Shown: positions 25,443 to 34,502 of the stretch, one piece after another
How the letters are laid out: every line of letters starts with the position of its first letter
Numbering within the stretch: the first letter of the stretch is position 1
The notes under the pieces: model-generated
Told to the model about the DNA's origin: nothing
Database searches by the model: none
The model's input: the letters and a program-made list of their open reading frames with translations, nothing else
Source: Nonomuraea cavernae
Lineage (GTDB): Bacteria; Actinomycetota; Actinomycetes; Streptosporangiales; Streptosporangiaceae
Direction of reading: 5' to 3'
Assembly (NCBI RefSeq): GCF_014646355.1
Contig: NZ_BMNH01000003.1
Location: forward strand, 62,001 to 126,000
DNA length: 64,000 nt
Program-made: the position numbers and the translations under genes

Positions 25443-25573
25443 GACCCAACCTCATCTCGGGTTCGGTCTCTACGCTAGGAGGGGAAGCGCACCTTCCTCG
25501 TTTCCTGCCACCCCGACTTCGAAGGTCAGGGCCGAGGTCAGGCGGCTCCGGAGGCGTCCTGGTATGGCCCGGG

Positions 25574-26659
25574 TCAGTCCATGACGACGATCTGGCGGAG
25601 CACCTCGCCGCTCTTGAGGGCGGCCACGGCGTCGTTGAGGTCGCCGAGCCGGATGCGGGAGCTGATCATCGACTCCAGGTCCAGCTTGCCGGCCTTGTAG
25701 AGGTTGGCGAAGTAGGGGAAGTCGTGCCGCACGTCGGCCTCGCCGTACAGGCTGGACAGCAGGTTCTTGCCCTCGAAGAGCAGGCTGAAGGCGGAGATCG
25801 ACACCATGTCGTCCATCGCGCCCGCGCCGACCACGATGACGTCGCCGCCCGCCCGGGTGACCTGCCAGGCGCTCTGGATGGTGGCCGACTTGCCGACCAC
25901 CTCGAAGCCGTAGTCGAAGCCGCTGCCGCCGGTCAGCTCGGCCAGCGCGCCGGGCACGTCGTCGGGGGTGACGGCGTGGGTCGCGCCGACCTTCTTGGCC
26001 AGCTCGTGCTTGGACGTCAGCGGGTCGATCGCGAGGATCGTCCGGGCGCCGGAGACGCGGGCGCCCTGGATGACCGAGAGGCCGACGCCGCCGCAGCCGA
26101 TCACCGCGACGGTGGAGCCGGGCCGCACCCGGGCGGTGTTGATGGCGGCTCCGACGCCGGTGGTGATGCCGCAGCCGATCAGCGCCGCGACCTCCCACGG
26201 CACGTCCGCGTCGATCTTGACCACGCCCTGCCAGGGAACGACGATCTCCTCGGCCCAGGTGCCGCAGCCGGCCATGCCGAACGCCGTGGTGTCGCCGCCG
26301 AAGCGGAAGTTGCCCTTGCTGAACGACTCGATCACGTACTTCATGCAGAGGAACGGCTGGCCGCCGAGGCACAGGTCGCACTCCTGGCAGGCCGGGCGCC
26401 AGCTGATGACCACGTGGTCGCCCGGCTGGACCGAGGTGACGTGGTCACCGACCTCCACCACCTCGCCCGCCCCCTCGTGCCCGGGGACCAGCGGAACGGG
26501 CTGCGGAAGCACGCCGGTCATGGCCGAGAGGTCCGAATGGCAGACGCCGGTCGCCTTGATCCGCACGCGGACGTCGGTGGGCCCGACCGGGGCCAGCGTG
26601 ACGTCGTCGCGGATGTCCAGCTTGTCGTCGCCTACGGCGTGCAGAAGGGCGGCGCGCAT
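25574..26659 (-). CDS. Zn-dependent alcohol dehydrogenase (MDR, NDMA-dependent type)
   Basis: The 361-residue medium-chain dehydrogenase has the catalytic zinc motif 'GVCHSDLSAMTG', 'PGHEGAGEVVEVGDHV', a four-Cys structural zinc loop ('CQECDLCLGGQPFLC', about 90-105) and the NAD motif 'IGCGGVGLSVIQGA'. This matches the actinobacterial alcohol dehydrogenase group often found beside P450 and ferredoxin genes. GGAGGAGGA precedes the ATG. It ends the PPOX-ferredoxin-ADH operon (17-bp gap after the ferredoxin). It probably oxidises an alcohol made by a P450, possibly from lipid or steroid side chains; that role is inference. Confidence 0.85.
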   Translation of the reverse strand: MRAALLHAVGDDKLDIRDDVTLAPVGPTDVRVRIKATGVCHSDLSAMTGVLPQPVPLVPGHEGAGEVVEVGDHVTSVQPGDHVVISWRPACQECDLCLGGQPFLCMKYVIESFSKGNFRFGGDTTAFGMAGCGTWAEEIVVPWQGVVKIDADVPWEVAALIGCGITTGVGAAINTARVRPGSTVAVIGCGGVGLSVIQGARVSGARTILAIDPLTSKHELAKKVGATHAVTPDDVPGALAELTGGSGFDYGFEVVGKSATIQSAWQVTRAGGDVIVVGAGAMDDMVSISAFSLLFEGKNLLSSLYGEADVRHDFPYFANLYKAGKLDLESMISSRIRLGDLNDAVAALKSGEVLRQIVVMD

Positions 26660-26676
26660 GGGGGTTCCTCCTCCAG

Positions 26677-26868
26677 CTATTCCTCAAGGGAAAGTGCGGC
26701 TTTGGGGCAGGATCGGACCGCGTGCCTGACGCGGTCGAGCATGTCGGGTGGTGGTTCGGGCAGCAGGATGTGGAGCTGGTCGTCGTCGTCCACATCGAAC
26801 ACCTCGGGTGCGAGCCCCATGCACACGGCGTTGGCCTCGCACACCATCTCGTCAACTGTGACTTTCAC
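26677..26868 (-). CDS. [3Fe-4S] ferredoxin, P450-type
   Basis: The 63-residue protein starts at GTG 26868 (GGAGG 5 bases upstream) and has the 3Fe-4S pattern: first Cys in 'EMVCEANAVCMGLAP', second Cys five residues later, third in 'SCPKAALS'. The acidic 'DVDDDDQ' stretch is typical of P450 redox partners. Start and upstream stop overlap (GTGA). The only P450 in the window is 19 kb away (45432) and shares a KstR-like site with this operon, so it may be the partner. Confidence 0.88.
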   Translation of the reverse strand: MKVTVDEMVCEANAVCMGLAPEVFDVDDDDQLHILLPEPPPDMLDRVRHAVRSCPKAALSLEE

Positions 26869-27317
26869 GTGAGCCTCCTGTGGTCCCATGAGACCACTTT
26901 GGTGCGCTCCACGACGAATGCGACCCGCTTGCGACCGGTCTGCTCGACGTACGGCAGTAGCAACTCGTCCGCCACGCCGGGCGTCATCCTGCGGGCGACG
27001 TCCAGGCCGATGGCCAGCACCCGCTCGCGGTCGTCGATGCGCTTGGCCTCGCCGTACACCAGGACGCCCCGGAGCTCCGCGTAGTCGTCGCCGGCCTCGA
27101 TCAGGCAGCTCACCCGCGGGTCGCGCTCCAGGTTGCGCGTCTTCTGGGACTTCCCGTACGTCCAGAAGGCGATGCGTCCCTCGTCGAGCCCGTAGAACAT
27201 GGTCACCAGGTGCGGCGTGCCGTCGGGGTTGATGGTCGCGAGCTGCAGCTTGCGAGACCCCTCCAGGAACGCGGTGACGGCTTCCTCGGACATCGAGATG
27301 CGAGCGCGCTGATTCAC
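26865..27317 (-). CDS. PPOX-class (pyridoxamine-oxidase-fold) flavin/F420-dependent protein
   Basis: The roughly 150-residue split-barrel protein shows 'EGSRKLQLATINPDGTPHLVTMFYGLDEGRIAFWTYGKSQKTRNLERDPRV', the classical PPOX fold binding FMN or F420. I chose GTG 27317 (giving 'VNQRARIS MSEE'); the ATG at 27293 is the alternative. Upstream frame extension is only antisense to the methyltransferase. It is the first gene of the operon with ferredoxin and alcohol dehydrogenase, with a KstR-type site 10 bp upstream of the start. It probably performs a reductive step with F420H2 or FMN. Confidence 0.8.
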   Translation of the reverse strand: MNQRARISMSEEAVTAFLEGSRKLQLATINPDGTPHLVTMFYGLDEGRIAFWTYGKSQKTRNLERDPRVSCLIEAGDDYAELRGVLVYGEAKRIDDRERVLAIGLDVARRMTPGVADELLLPYVEQTGRKRVAFVVERTKVVSWDHRRLT

Positions 27318-27326
27318 GCTGCCAAG

Positions 27327-28049
<723 letters not shown>

Positions 28050-28074
28050 GCCGGTCGGGGCGCGGCCGGTTCGC

Positions 28075-29097
28075 CTAGCCGTGCCGCCCGGCCCAGGCGC
28101 GGCGGGTGCCGGCCTGCCAGGCCAGGAAGTCGTCGTGGGTGTGCGGATCGTGGCCGAGGGCGGTGAGCGCGTCGTCCACCCAGGAGGCGACCTCGCCTGA
28201 CTCGGCGCCGGTCAGGGCCCGTACGGCCTGCTCCACGTGCTCGGGCGGCGGCCCGGCCCAGAGGCCGGCGGCCGCGGCGAACGCGCACCCCTGCGCCAGG
28301 TGGGCCCGGAAGCCGTCCGCTCCCGCGTGCTCGGCCAGCCGTTCCAGGTCCGCGGGGCCGGCCCCGCCCACGCGCGTCGCGGCGAACGCCACGCCACTCC
28401 ACAGGTCCGCCCGCCGGCCCGCCGGGTAGGCGGAGACGCGGGCCGCCACGTCGTCCGGCGAGGCGCAGTCGTGATACCAGAGCAGCCGGCCCAGCCCCTG
28501 GTCGAAGGTCCCGCGGAAGGCCCTGGTCGGCAGGTCCGGCAGGGCCCGCTCGCCCACCATCCGGTCGGTGTGGTCGAGGCTGCGCTGGAAGCCGTAGCCG
28601 TCCACGGCCAGCCAGCGCAGCAGCGGATGGGATCGCTTCGCGCGCCGGACCGGCCGCAGGCGCAGCAGCGCGTAGCCTCGGCCGGCGCCGAGGTGGACGG
28701 CGTACTGGTGCTGCGCGGCGGGGCCGGCCAGCAGCTCGTGCAGCCGCCGGCCCCGGGTCAGGGTGAGGAGGTCGAGCGCGGTGCAGGCGGCGCCGGCGCC
28801 CTCGTAGCCGAAGGCCCGCTGCCGCGGCGGCAGCTCCTCGATCTTGCCGAGCTCCTGCGAGACGACCGCGTTGAAACCGAACAGATAGGACTTCTCGGCG
28901 TCTTCGATGATCGTTCCCGCCGGTCCGTGTCTGAGGACGAACCTCCGCCGCCCGAGATCCGCCTCGTGCTCCTCGCGGGCCAGCAGCCTTCGCCAGCCGC
29001 GAGCCTGACTCAGAGTCGGTTCGGTCCTGTCCTGGTGCAAGAACGCTGTTGTGCCCGTGTCGCCCACGCTTCCCCCGAAGACGCCTCGTACGGCCAC
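28075..29097 (-). CDS. DUF1702 family protein
   Basis: The 340-residue product matches DUF1702: 'EGAGAACTALDLLTLTRG', 'AVHLGAGRGYALLRLRP', 'PLLRWLAVDGYGFQRSLDHTDR' and 'FDQGLGRLLWYHDCASPDDVAARVSAYPAGRRADLWSG'. The family is known from enediyne and other polyketide clusters, but its activity is not established, and no polyketide synthase is in the window. The start at 29097 gives the usual short N-terminus. It lies 100 bp downstream of the toroid/methyltransferase/GT4 gene run on the same strand and may belong to it. Confidence 0.75.
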   Translation of the reverse strand: MAVRGVFGGSVGDTGTTAFLHQDRTEPTLSQARGWRRLLAREEHEADLGRRRFVLRHGPAGTIIEDAEKSYLFGFNAVVSQELGKIEELPPRQRAFGYEGAGAACTALDLLTLTRGRRLHELLAGPAAQHQYAVHLGAGRGYALLRLRPVRRAKRSHPLLRWLAVDGYGFQRSLDHTDRMVGERALPDLPTRAFRGTFDQGLGRLLWYHDCASPDDVAARVSAYPAGRRADLWSGVAFAATRVGGAGPADLERLAEHAGADGFRAHLAQGCAFAAAAGLWAGPPPEHVEQAVRALTGAESGEVASWVDDALTALGHDPHTHDDFLAWQAGTRRAWAGRHG

Positions 29098-29197
29098 ACC
29101 CGAAGCTAGTCACCCCATTCCGAACGCCGGAGGAGCCGCTCCGCCCCTCCCGGCAAAGAACCCGCAAAACCCCTTGCGTTCCCGTACGGCGGGGCGG

Positions 29198-30238
29198 TCA
29201 GGTGCGCGCGGGGGTGCAGCCGCAGAGGTCGGGATCGGAGGGCGTGACGGACGGCGCGGCCACCGCCCGGAACAGCGCGGCGCCGCCGGACAGGCCCTGC
29301 AGCGCGTCGGCGGCCAGGACGACCGCGGCGGCGGTGTAGCCGGAGCGCTCGTAGGGGAAGTGCTTGTGGTTGGCGAACTGCCAGCCGGTCCAGTAGGAGC
29401 CGTCCTCGTGCCGCAGATGCTGCATGTCGGCGAAGAGCCGGACCGCCCGCTCGCGGTCGCCCAGCGCGTCGAGGGCCAGCACCAGCTCGCACGTCTCGGC
29501 GCCGGTCACCCACGGCTGGTCCGACACGCAGCGGATGCCGAGCCCCGGCACCACGAACGTCGGCCACTCGCGGTCGAGCAGCTCGAACGCCTGGGCGCCG
29601 CGCACGGCGCCGCCGAGCACGGGGTAGTACCAGTCCATCGAGAAGCGGCTCTTGTCGGCGAACGCCTCGGGATGGGCCGACAGCACGTGCGCCAGGCGGT
29701 CGGCGGCCAGCTCCCAGTGCGGCTGCGGGTCGCCCAGATGGTCGGCCAGCAGCACGCCGCAGCGCAGCCCCTGGTGGATCGAGGAGCAGCCGGTGAGCAG
29801 CGCGTACGACGAGGCGCGGCCCCGGGCGTCGCGCTCCCAGACGATCTCGCCCCGCTCGGTCTGCAGCCCCACCACGTAGTCGAGGGCCGCCTTGACCATC
29901 GGCCAGCGCTCCTTGGTGAACGCCTGGTCGCCCGTGACGAGGTGGTGGTGCCAGACGCCCGCCGCGATGTAGGCGGCGTGGTTGGACTCGCCGCCGCGCT
30001 CCACGGCGACGCCGTCGACCAGCTTCATCGGCCACGAACCGTCGTCGCGCTGGTGGGCGGCCAGGTAGTCGTAGCCCCGGCGGACCGGCTCGTCCAGGCC
30101 GGCCACGCTCATGGCCATCAGGCACTCGATGTGGTTCCACGCGTCGACGTGACCCTCGGGCCAGGGGATGCCGCCGTCGTCCTGCTGGATCGCCGCGATG
30201 CTCTGAGCCGTCTGGACGATCTTGTCGCGACCGATCAC
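29198..30238 (-). CDS. Alpha/alpha-toroid (prenyltransferase/squalene-cyclase-like) protein
   Basis: The 346-residue protein is built from repeats of alpha/alpha-barrel type: 'DDGGIPWPEGHVDAWNHIECLMAM', 'DDGSWPMKLVDGVAV', 'ETCELVLALDALGD' and 'EDGSYWTGWQFANHKHFPYERSGYTAAAVVLAADAL'. QxxDGSW-like signatures resemble prenyltransferase and terpene-cyclase repeats, but no DxDD motif is seen, so it may be a glycoside- or lipid-handling barrel rather than a cyclase. GTG 30238 overlaps the methyltransferase stop (GTGA). Middle gene of a GT4-methyltransferase-toroid operon. Confidence 0.75.
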   Translation of the reverse strand: MIGRDKIVQTAQSIAAIQQDDGGIPWPEGHVDAWNHIECLMAMSVAGLDEPVRRGYDYLAAHQRDDGSWPMKLVDGVAVERGGESNHAAYIAAGVWHHHLVTGDQAFTKERWPMVKAALDYVVGLQTERGEIVWERDARGRASSYALLTGCSSIHQGLRCGVLLADHLGDPQPHWELAADRLAHVLSAHPEAFADKSRFSMDWYYPVLGGAVRGAQAFELLDREWPTFVVPGLGIRCVSDQPWVTGAETCELVLALDALGDRERAVRLFADMQHLRHEDGSYWTGWQFANHKHFPYERSGYTAAAVVLAADALQGLSGGAALFRAVAAPSVTPSDPDLCGCTPART

Positions 30239-30951
30239 GCCGCGGGCTTCCGGACGTACAGCACCACGCTCTTGCCGATGACCGGGTTGAGCAGGGTCTC
30301 GGCGATCCGGGTGGCGGCCGGGCGCTTCATGATGTCCCAGACGAGCAGCTCGTGGTAGGCCTTGGCGAGCGGGTGGTCGTCGTTGTTGACGCCGACCGCG
30401 CACTTGATCCACCAGTAGGGCGCGTGCAGGCCGTGCGCGTGGTGGTGGGGGCCGATCTCGAAGCCGGTGGACTTCAGCTTCGCCGACAGCTCGGCCAGCG
30501 TGTAGATGCGGACATGGCCGCCGGGGGCGGTGTGGTAGGCCTCGTCCAGCGCCCAGCAGATGCGCTCCGGCAGGAAGCTCGGCACGGTGATCGCGGCGGT
30601 GCCGCCGGGCTTGAGCACCCGGAAGATCTCCCGCATCGCGGTCATGTCGTCGGGGATGTGCTCCAGCACCTCGGCCGCGATCACCCGGTCGAAGCCGTCG
30701 TCCTCGAACGGCATGTCCAGCGCGGTGCCCTGGACGGTCTCGCCGGTCGCGCCGAGCGGCACCTCACCGCCCTTGTCCATCGCCACGAACATGGCCGCCA
30801 CGTCGTCCAGCTCCGACTTGTCCATGTCGAAGGCGACGACGTCGGCCCCCCGGCGCAGCACCTCGAAGGCGTGCCGGCCGCCGCCGCAGCCGAGGTCGAG
30901 CACGCGCACGCCGGGTCCGACGGGCAGCCGGGCGAAGTCCACGGTCAGCAC
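30235..30951 (-). CDS. Class I SAM-dependent methyltransferase
   Basis: The 238-residue protein has motif I 'VLDLGCGGGRHAFEVLRRGADVVAFDMD' (about 17-44), motif II 'DRVIAAEVLEHIPDD' and motif III 'RVLKPGGTAAITVPSF', the Methyltransf_11 pattern. GTG start; GAGGAG lies 9 bases upstream. Translationally coupled to the toroid gene. The 3' neighbour of the GT4 gene and probably acts on the same glycan or glycolipid product. Between it and GT4 lies a short direct-repeat tract. Confidence 0.85.
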   Translation of the reverse strand: MLTVDFARLPVGPGVRVLDLGCGGGRHAFEVLRRGADVVAFDMDKSELDDVAAMFVAMDKGGEVPLGATGETVQGTALDMPFEDDGFDRVIAAEVLEHIPDDMTAMREIFRVLKPGGTAAITVPSFLPERICWALDEAYHTAPGGHVRIYTLAELSAKLKSTGFEIGPHHHAHGLHAPYWWIKCAVGVNNDDHPLAKAYHELLVWDIMKRPAATRIAETLLNPVIGKSVVLYVRKPAA

Positions 30952-30970
30952 TAGACAGGTCTCCTCGTTC

Positions 30971-31040
30971 TCATCGGGGGCTCATCAGGGGCTCATCGGG
31001 GGGGCGCATCAGGGGCTCAGCGGGGGCTCAGCGGGGGCGG
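30971..31040. repeat. Short direct repeats, unit about GGGGCTCATC
   Basis: Six or seven degenerate 10-12-bp units (GGGGCTCATC, GGGGCTCAGC) run from the GT4-methyltransferase gap into the last codons of GT4, where they include the stop. Slippage product. Confidence 0.6.
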
Positions 31041-32266
31041 CGGGCCGCGATGGCCTCGCGATAGGCCTCGACGGTCTTCTTGGCGACGACGTGCCAGGTG
31101 TAGCGTTCCATGACCCGGTCGTATCCGGCCCGGCCCACCCGTTCGCGCTCCTCGGGTGAGTCGTGCAGGCGGCGCAGCACCGACGCCAGCTCCTCGGCGT
31201 CGCCGGGGCTCACCTGGATCGCGGCGTCGCCGACCACTTCCGGCAGCGCTCCCGTACGGCTCGCGACCAGGGGTGTGGCGCAGGCCATGTGCTCGACCGC
31301 GGGCAGCGAGAAGCCCTCGTAGAGCGACGGCACGACCGAGACCTCCGAGGTGGCGATCAGCTCGCCCAGCTCGTCGTCGGAGATGCCGTGCACGAAGCGG
31401 ACCCGGTCCTCCAGCGACAGCTCCTTGACCAGCTGCTCGGTGGGGCCGCCCGGGGTGGGCTTGCTGACCACGGTGAGGTTGACGTCGCGCTCGGTGGCCA
31501 GCTTGGCCACGGCCCGCAGCAGGGTGGCGACGCCTTTCATCGGCGAGTCGGCGCTGGCCACGGCCACGATCGAGCCCCTGCGGCGGGGCTTGTCGGGACG
31601 TGGGTGGAAGTAGCGGGTGTCGACGCCGAGCGGGATCAGCCGCATGTTGGCCTGCGGCACGTTGAAGTCGCGGTGGATGTCGGCCAGCGACGACTCGCTG
31701 ACCGTCAGGATCGGGCTGAGCCGGGGCGCGACCTTGGCCTGCATCTTCACGAACCCGTACCACCGGCGCATGGTCAGCTTCTTGACGCCCTTGGCCGCCT
31801 CCAGCTCGATGCGGCGGTCGACGCTGATCGGGTGGTGGATGGTGCCGACCACGGGGAACAGCTTCTGGATGCCGAGCAGGCCGTAGCCGAGGGTCTGGTT
31901 GTCCTGGACGACGTCGAAGTCGCCGACGCGCTTGCTCAGCTCGCGGCGGGCGCGCAGGGTGAAGGTCAGCGGCTCGGGGAAGCCGGCGGTCCACATGGTG
32001 GCGACCTCGAGGCAGTCGATCCAGTCGCGGAACTCACCGGGCTTCGGGGTCCGGAACGGATCCTCGTCGCGGTAGAGGTCGAGGCTCGGCACCTTGTTGA
32101 GGATCACGCCCTCGTCGAGCTCGGGATAGGGCTGGCCGGAGAACACCTCGACGTGGTGCCCGAGCGCCACCAGCTCGCGGCTCAGGTGGCGGAGGTAGAC
32201 GCCCTGACCGCCGCAGGTGGGCTTGCTGCGGTAGGACAGCAGCGCGATCCGCAGCGCGTCGCTCAC
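31028..32266 (-). CDS. Glycosyltransferase family 4 (GT-B)
   Basis: The 412-residue GT-B enzyme shows the acceptor-side motif 'CGGQGVYLRHLSRELVALGHHVEVFSG' at the N-terminus, then 'LIPLGVDTRYFHP', 'VASADSPMKGVATLLRAVA', 'GISDDELGELIATSEVSVVPSLYEGFSLPAVEHMACATPLVAS' with the EX7E motif (E-G-F-S-L-P-A-V-E), and 'GDAAIQVSPGD'. It is a retaining transferase using a nucleotide sugar. GTG 32266 has GGGG 5 bases upstream; GTG 32272 is possible. It faces the GDP-mannose-dehydratase-like gene across a region with a KstR-type site; that enzyme may supply its donor. Confidence 0.88.
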   Translation of the reverse strand: MSDALRIALLSYRSKPTCGGQGVYLRHLSRELVALGHHVEVFSGQPYPELDEGVILNKVPSLDLYRDEDPFRTPKPGEFRDWIDCLEVATMWTAGFPEPLTFTLRARRELSKRVGDFDVVQDNQTLGYGLLGIQKLFPVVGTIHHPISVDRRIELEAAKGVKKLTMRRWYGFVKMQAKVAPRLSPILTVSESSLADIHRDFNVPQANMRLIPLGVDTRYFHPRPDKPRRRGSIVAVASADSPMKGVATLLRAVAKLATERDVNLTVVSKPTPGGPTEQLVKELSLEDRVRFVHGISDDELGELIATSEVSVVPSLYEGFSLPAVEHMACATPLVASRTGALPEVVGDAAIQVSPGDAEELASVLRRLHDSPEERERVGRAGYDRVMERYTWHVVAKKTVEAYREAIAARRPR

Positions 32267-32428
32267 GGACACCCCTTTCCACTCCGGTAGCACCCAGAGT
32301 CGGGCGTGTACCGTGAAAGATGACCTTAGTCCGAGAAGGCTACCATTCGGTAGGTCGGCTGGAATTGTTCCTAACCTGCCCCGCACACCGTGCGATCTGC
32401 GATGTTGGCATGACCGAGCGATGTTCGG

Positions 32429-32442
32429 TAGAACGTGTTCCA
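32429..32442. promoter_or_regulatory. KstR-type operator candidate between GT4 and the dehydratase gene
   Basis: TAGAACGTGTTCCA fits TNNAACNNGTTNNA at all fixed positions and is a near-perfect dyad (GAACGTGTTC). It lies in the divergent intergenic region, 163 bp from the GT4 start and 83 bp from the dehydratase start. Confidence 0.5.
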
Positions 32443-32524
32443 GTTTGATGGGGTGCTGTGACAAGGCGCTTAGCTGTACATTCCGGTCCCAATGGAGGCG
32501 GTTAGTGATAAGGGGAGGACCCCG

Positions 32525-33544
32525 TTGGCCAGGCGCGCTCTGATCACCGGCATCACCGGCCAGGATGGTTCCTATCTGGCCGAGCACCTGCTCGGTCAGG
32601 GATACGAGGTCTGGGGGCTGGCGCGCGGCCAGGCCAATCCGCGGGTGTCGCGGATGCGCAGGCTGCTCGCCGACGTGAAGGTGGTCCGGGGCGACCTGCT
32701 CGACCAGGGATCTTTGATCTCGGCGGTGGAGCGGGCCCAGCCGGACGAGGTCTACAACCTCGGGGCGATCTCGTTCGTGCCGATGTCGTGGGAGCAGGCC
32801 GAGCTGACCGCCGAGGTCACCGGGATGGGCGTGCTGCGCATGCTGGAGGCCATCCGGGTGTGCTCGGGCGTGTCGCGGGGCGGCTCGCCCAACGGCCAGA
32901 TCCGCTTCTATCAGGCTTCGTCATCTGAGATGTTCGGCCAGGTCAGCGAGACGCCCCAGACCGAGAGCACCGCCTTCCACCCCCGCTCGCCGTACGGGGT
33001 GGCCAAGGCGTACGGCCACTTCCTCACCCAGAACTACCGCGAGTCCTACGGCATGTACGCGGTCTCCGGGATCCTGTTCAACCATGAGTCGCCGCGGCGC
33101 GGCGCCGAGTTCGTCACCCGCAAGGTGTCGCTCGGCGTGGCCCGCATCAAGCTCGGCCTGGCCGGCGAGCTGCGCCTGGGCAACCTGGAGGCCCGGCGCG
33201 ACTGGGGCTTCGCGGGCGACTACGTCCGGGCCATGCACCTCATGCTGCGGGCCGAGAAGCCCGAGGACTACGTGATCGGCACTGGCCGGATGAAGTCGGT
33301 CCGCGAGCTGGTGGAGGCGGCCTTCACCGCCGCCGGGCTCGACTGGGAGCGGTACGTCGTCACCGACCAGGGCCTGCACCGGCCGGCCGAGGTCGACCTG
33401 CTCTGCGCCGACCCCAAGAAGGCCAGGGTGCAGCTCGGCTGGGAGCCCACGATGTCGTTCGAGGAGCTGGTCGCGATGATGGTCGAATCGGACCTGCGCC
33501 TGCTGACCGACGGCGGCGACCCCGGTGACGGTTCCTGGCCTTAG
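32525..33544 (+). CDS. gmd: GDP-mannose 4,6-dehydratase-like NAD(P) sugar epimerase/dehydratase
   Basis: The 339-residue extended SDR has 'ALITGITGQDGSYLAEHLLGQGYEVWGL' (the Gmd N-terminus), 'VYNLGAISFVPMSW', 'YQASSSEMFGQVSETPQTESTAFHPRSPYGVAKAYGHFLTQNYRESYGM' with catalytic Ser/Thr, Glu and YxxxK, and 'NHESPRRGAEFVTRK'. It converts GDP-mannose to GDP-4-keto-6-deoxymannose. I chose TTG 32525 because GGGGAGG lies 6 bases upstream; an in-frame ATG at 32492 has no RBS. The product could feed a deoxysugar to the divergent GT4. L-fucose catabolism at 50-58 kb is a separate pathway. Confidence 0.85.
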   Translation: MARRALITGITGQDGSYLAEHLLGQGYEVWGLARGQANPRVSRMRRLLADVKVVRGDLLDQGSLISAVERAQPDEVYNLGAISFVPMSWEQAELTAEVTGMGVLRMLEAIRVCSGVSRGGSPNGQIRFYQASSSEMFGQVSETPQTESTAFHPRSPYGVAKAYGHFLTQNYRESYGMYAVSGILFNHESPRRGAEFVTRKVSLGVARIKLGLAGELRLGNLEARRDWGFAGDYVRAMHLMLRAEKPEDYVIGTGRMKSVRELVEAAFTAAGLDWERYVVTDQGLHRPAEVDLLCADPKKARVQLGWEPTMSFEELVAMMVESDLRLLTDGGDPGDGSWP

Positions 33545-33635
33545 ATCAGTACCTCTTTCTACGGCACCGCCAAGGGCACGCCAGACGCCGCACGGGGCTG
33601 AGGGCCTCCAGGGTGACGCCCGCTGACCCGCACGT

Positions 33636-33661
33636 GGCGGGCCGCCGCTACGGCGCCCGCC
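33636..33661. terminator. Hairpin between convergent genes
   Basis: GGCGGG (33636-33641) pairs with CCCGCC (33656-33661), with an inner CGCC/GGCG stem and a GCTAC loop. It lies between the convergent dehydratase and hydrolase genes; no clear T tail. Confidence 0.4.
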
Positions 33662-33677
33662 TGCGGCTCGTCCAGCC

Positions 33678-34442
33678 CTAACCCGCGGCTCGGCGGATCG
33701 GCATCCAGGTGGGAGCCGGCTCCTCTGCCAGGAAGTCGCCGACCAGCCGGGCGCACAGCTCGGGCCGCTCGTGCAGCAGCAGGTGAGAGGTCCGCGGCAC
33801 GACGGCGAGCTGCGCCGCGGGAAGCGCCCGGTACATCCGCAGAGTGTGCTCCAGAGTGACGATGTCGTCGTCGGCCGCCATGACCAGCACGGGGCAGGTG
33901 ACGGCGGCCAGGTCGTCCGGGGCCAGTGGCGCTTCCGCGTCCACCGACCGGACCACCTTCTCCAGGACGACGGGGAAGTGGTCCGCCCCGTCCGGAGACA
34001 CTTCGGCATAGGCGGAGACCAGCTGCGCGGGAGGCGGAGCGTCAGCGCTCGGCCGCAGGATCATCCCCTCCGGATCGAACGCGCCGCTGATCAGGACGAG
34101 CCGCTCGACCAGGTCGGGGCGGCGCACGGCCGTCCACAGCGCCACGATCGCTCCGGCGCTGTATCCGGCCAGCCGTACGGGACCGTCGGCGGTCTTCTCG
34201 ATGAACGCCGCGGTGTCGTCCGCGAACGCCTCCATCGCGAACGGGCCCGGCACGTCAGGGGTGTGCCCGTGGCCCCTGCGCTCGGGTAGCAGGAGCCGGA
34301 ACCGCTCGGCCAGCGCGTCGAGGTTGCCGTTGAAGTCACGGCTGTCGGTCAGGCCCCCATGGAGGAGCACCAGCGGGTCGCCCGCGCCGCGCTCGTCGTA
34401 CCAGGTGCGCACGCCGTTGACATCGATGTAGTCGGCCATCAT
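33678..34442 (-). CDS. Alpha/beta hydrolase
   Basis: The 254-residue hydrolase has the oxyanion motif 'LVLLHGGLTDSRDF' (about 23-36), the nucleophile elbow 'LAGYSAGAIVALW' (G-Y-S-A-G), an Asp in the strand-7 region ('MAADDDIVTLEH') and the catalytic His in 'VPRTSHLLLHERPE'. The fold resembles haloperoxidase/lactonase-type esterases; substrate unknown. ATG 34442 or 34439 are both possible. It is read away from the AraC gene on the same strand and may be co-transcribed with it (60 bp gap). Confidence 0.85.
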   Translation of the reverse strand: MMADYIDVNGVRTWYDERGAGDPLVLLHGGLTDSRDFNGNLDALAERFRLLLPERRGHGHTPDVPGPFAMEAFADDTAAFIEKTADGPVRLAGYSAGAIVALWTAVRRPDLVERLVLISGAFDPEGMILRPSADAPPPAQLVSAYAEVSPDGADHFPVVLEKVVRSVDAEAPLAPDDLAAVTCPVLVMAADDDIVTLEHTLRMYRALPAAQLAVVPRTSHLLLHERPELCARLVGDFLAEEPAPTWMPIRRAAG

Positions 34443-34502
34443 GCCGCCCTTTCCTTGCCGTGTGTGGGTCTCCGGCATTGGTACGGTGCGGCGGCCGGAA
34501 AC

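Larger units (their letters stand above)
24130..25491 (-). mobile_element. IS3-family insertion sequence, 1362 bp, apparently complete
   Basis: Two overlapping frames (orfA 25442-25077, orfB 25080-24160) are bounded by imperfect inverted repeats of about 25 bp: TG..C..TCCCCTC..AGCGTAGAGA at both ends (24130-24154 and the complement of 25467-25491). The ends are TG...CA as in IS3 elements. Flanking triplets (AAC left, CCT right) are different, so no target duplication is left. Confidence 0.8.
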
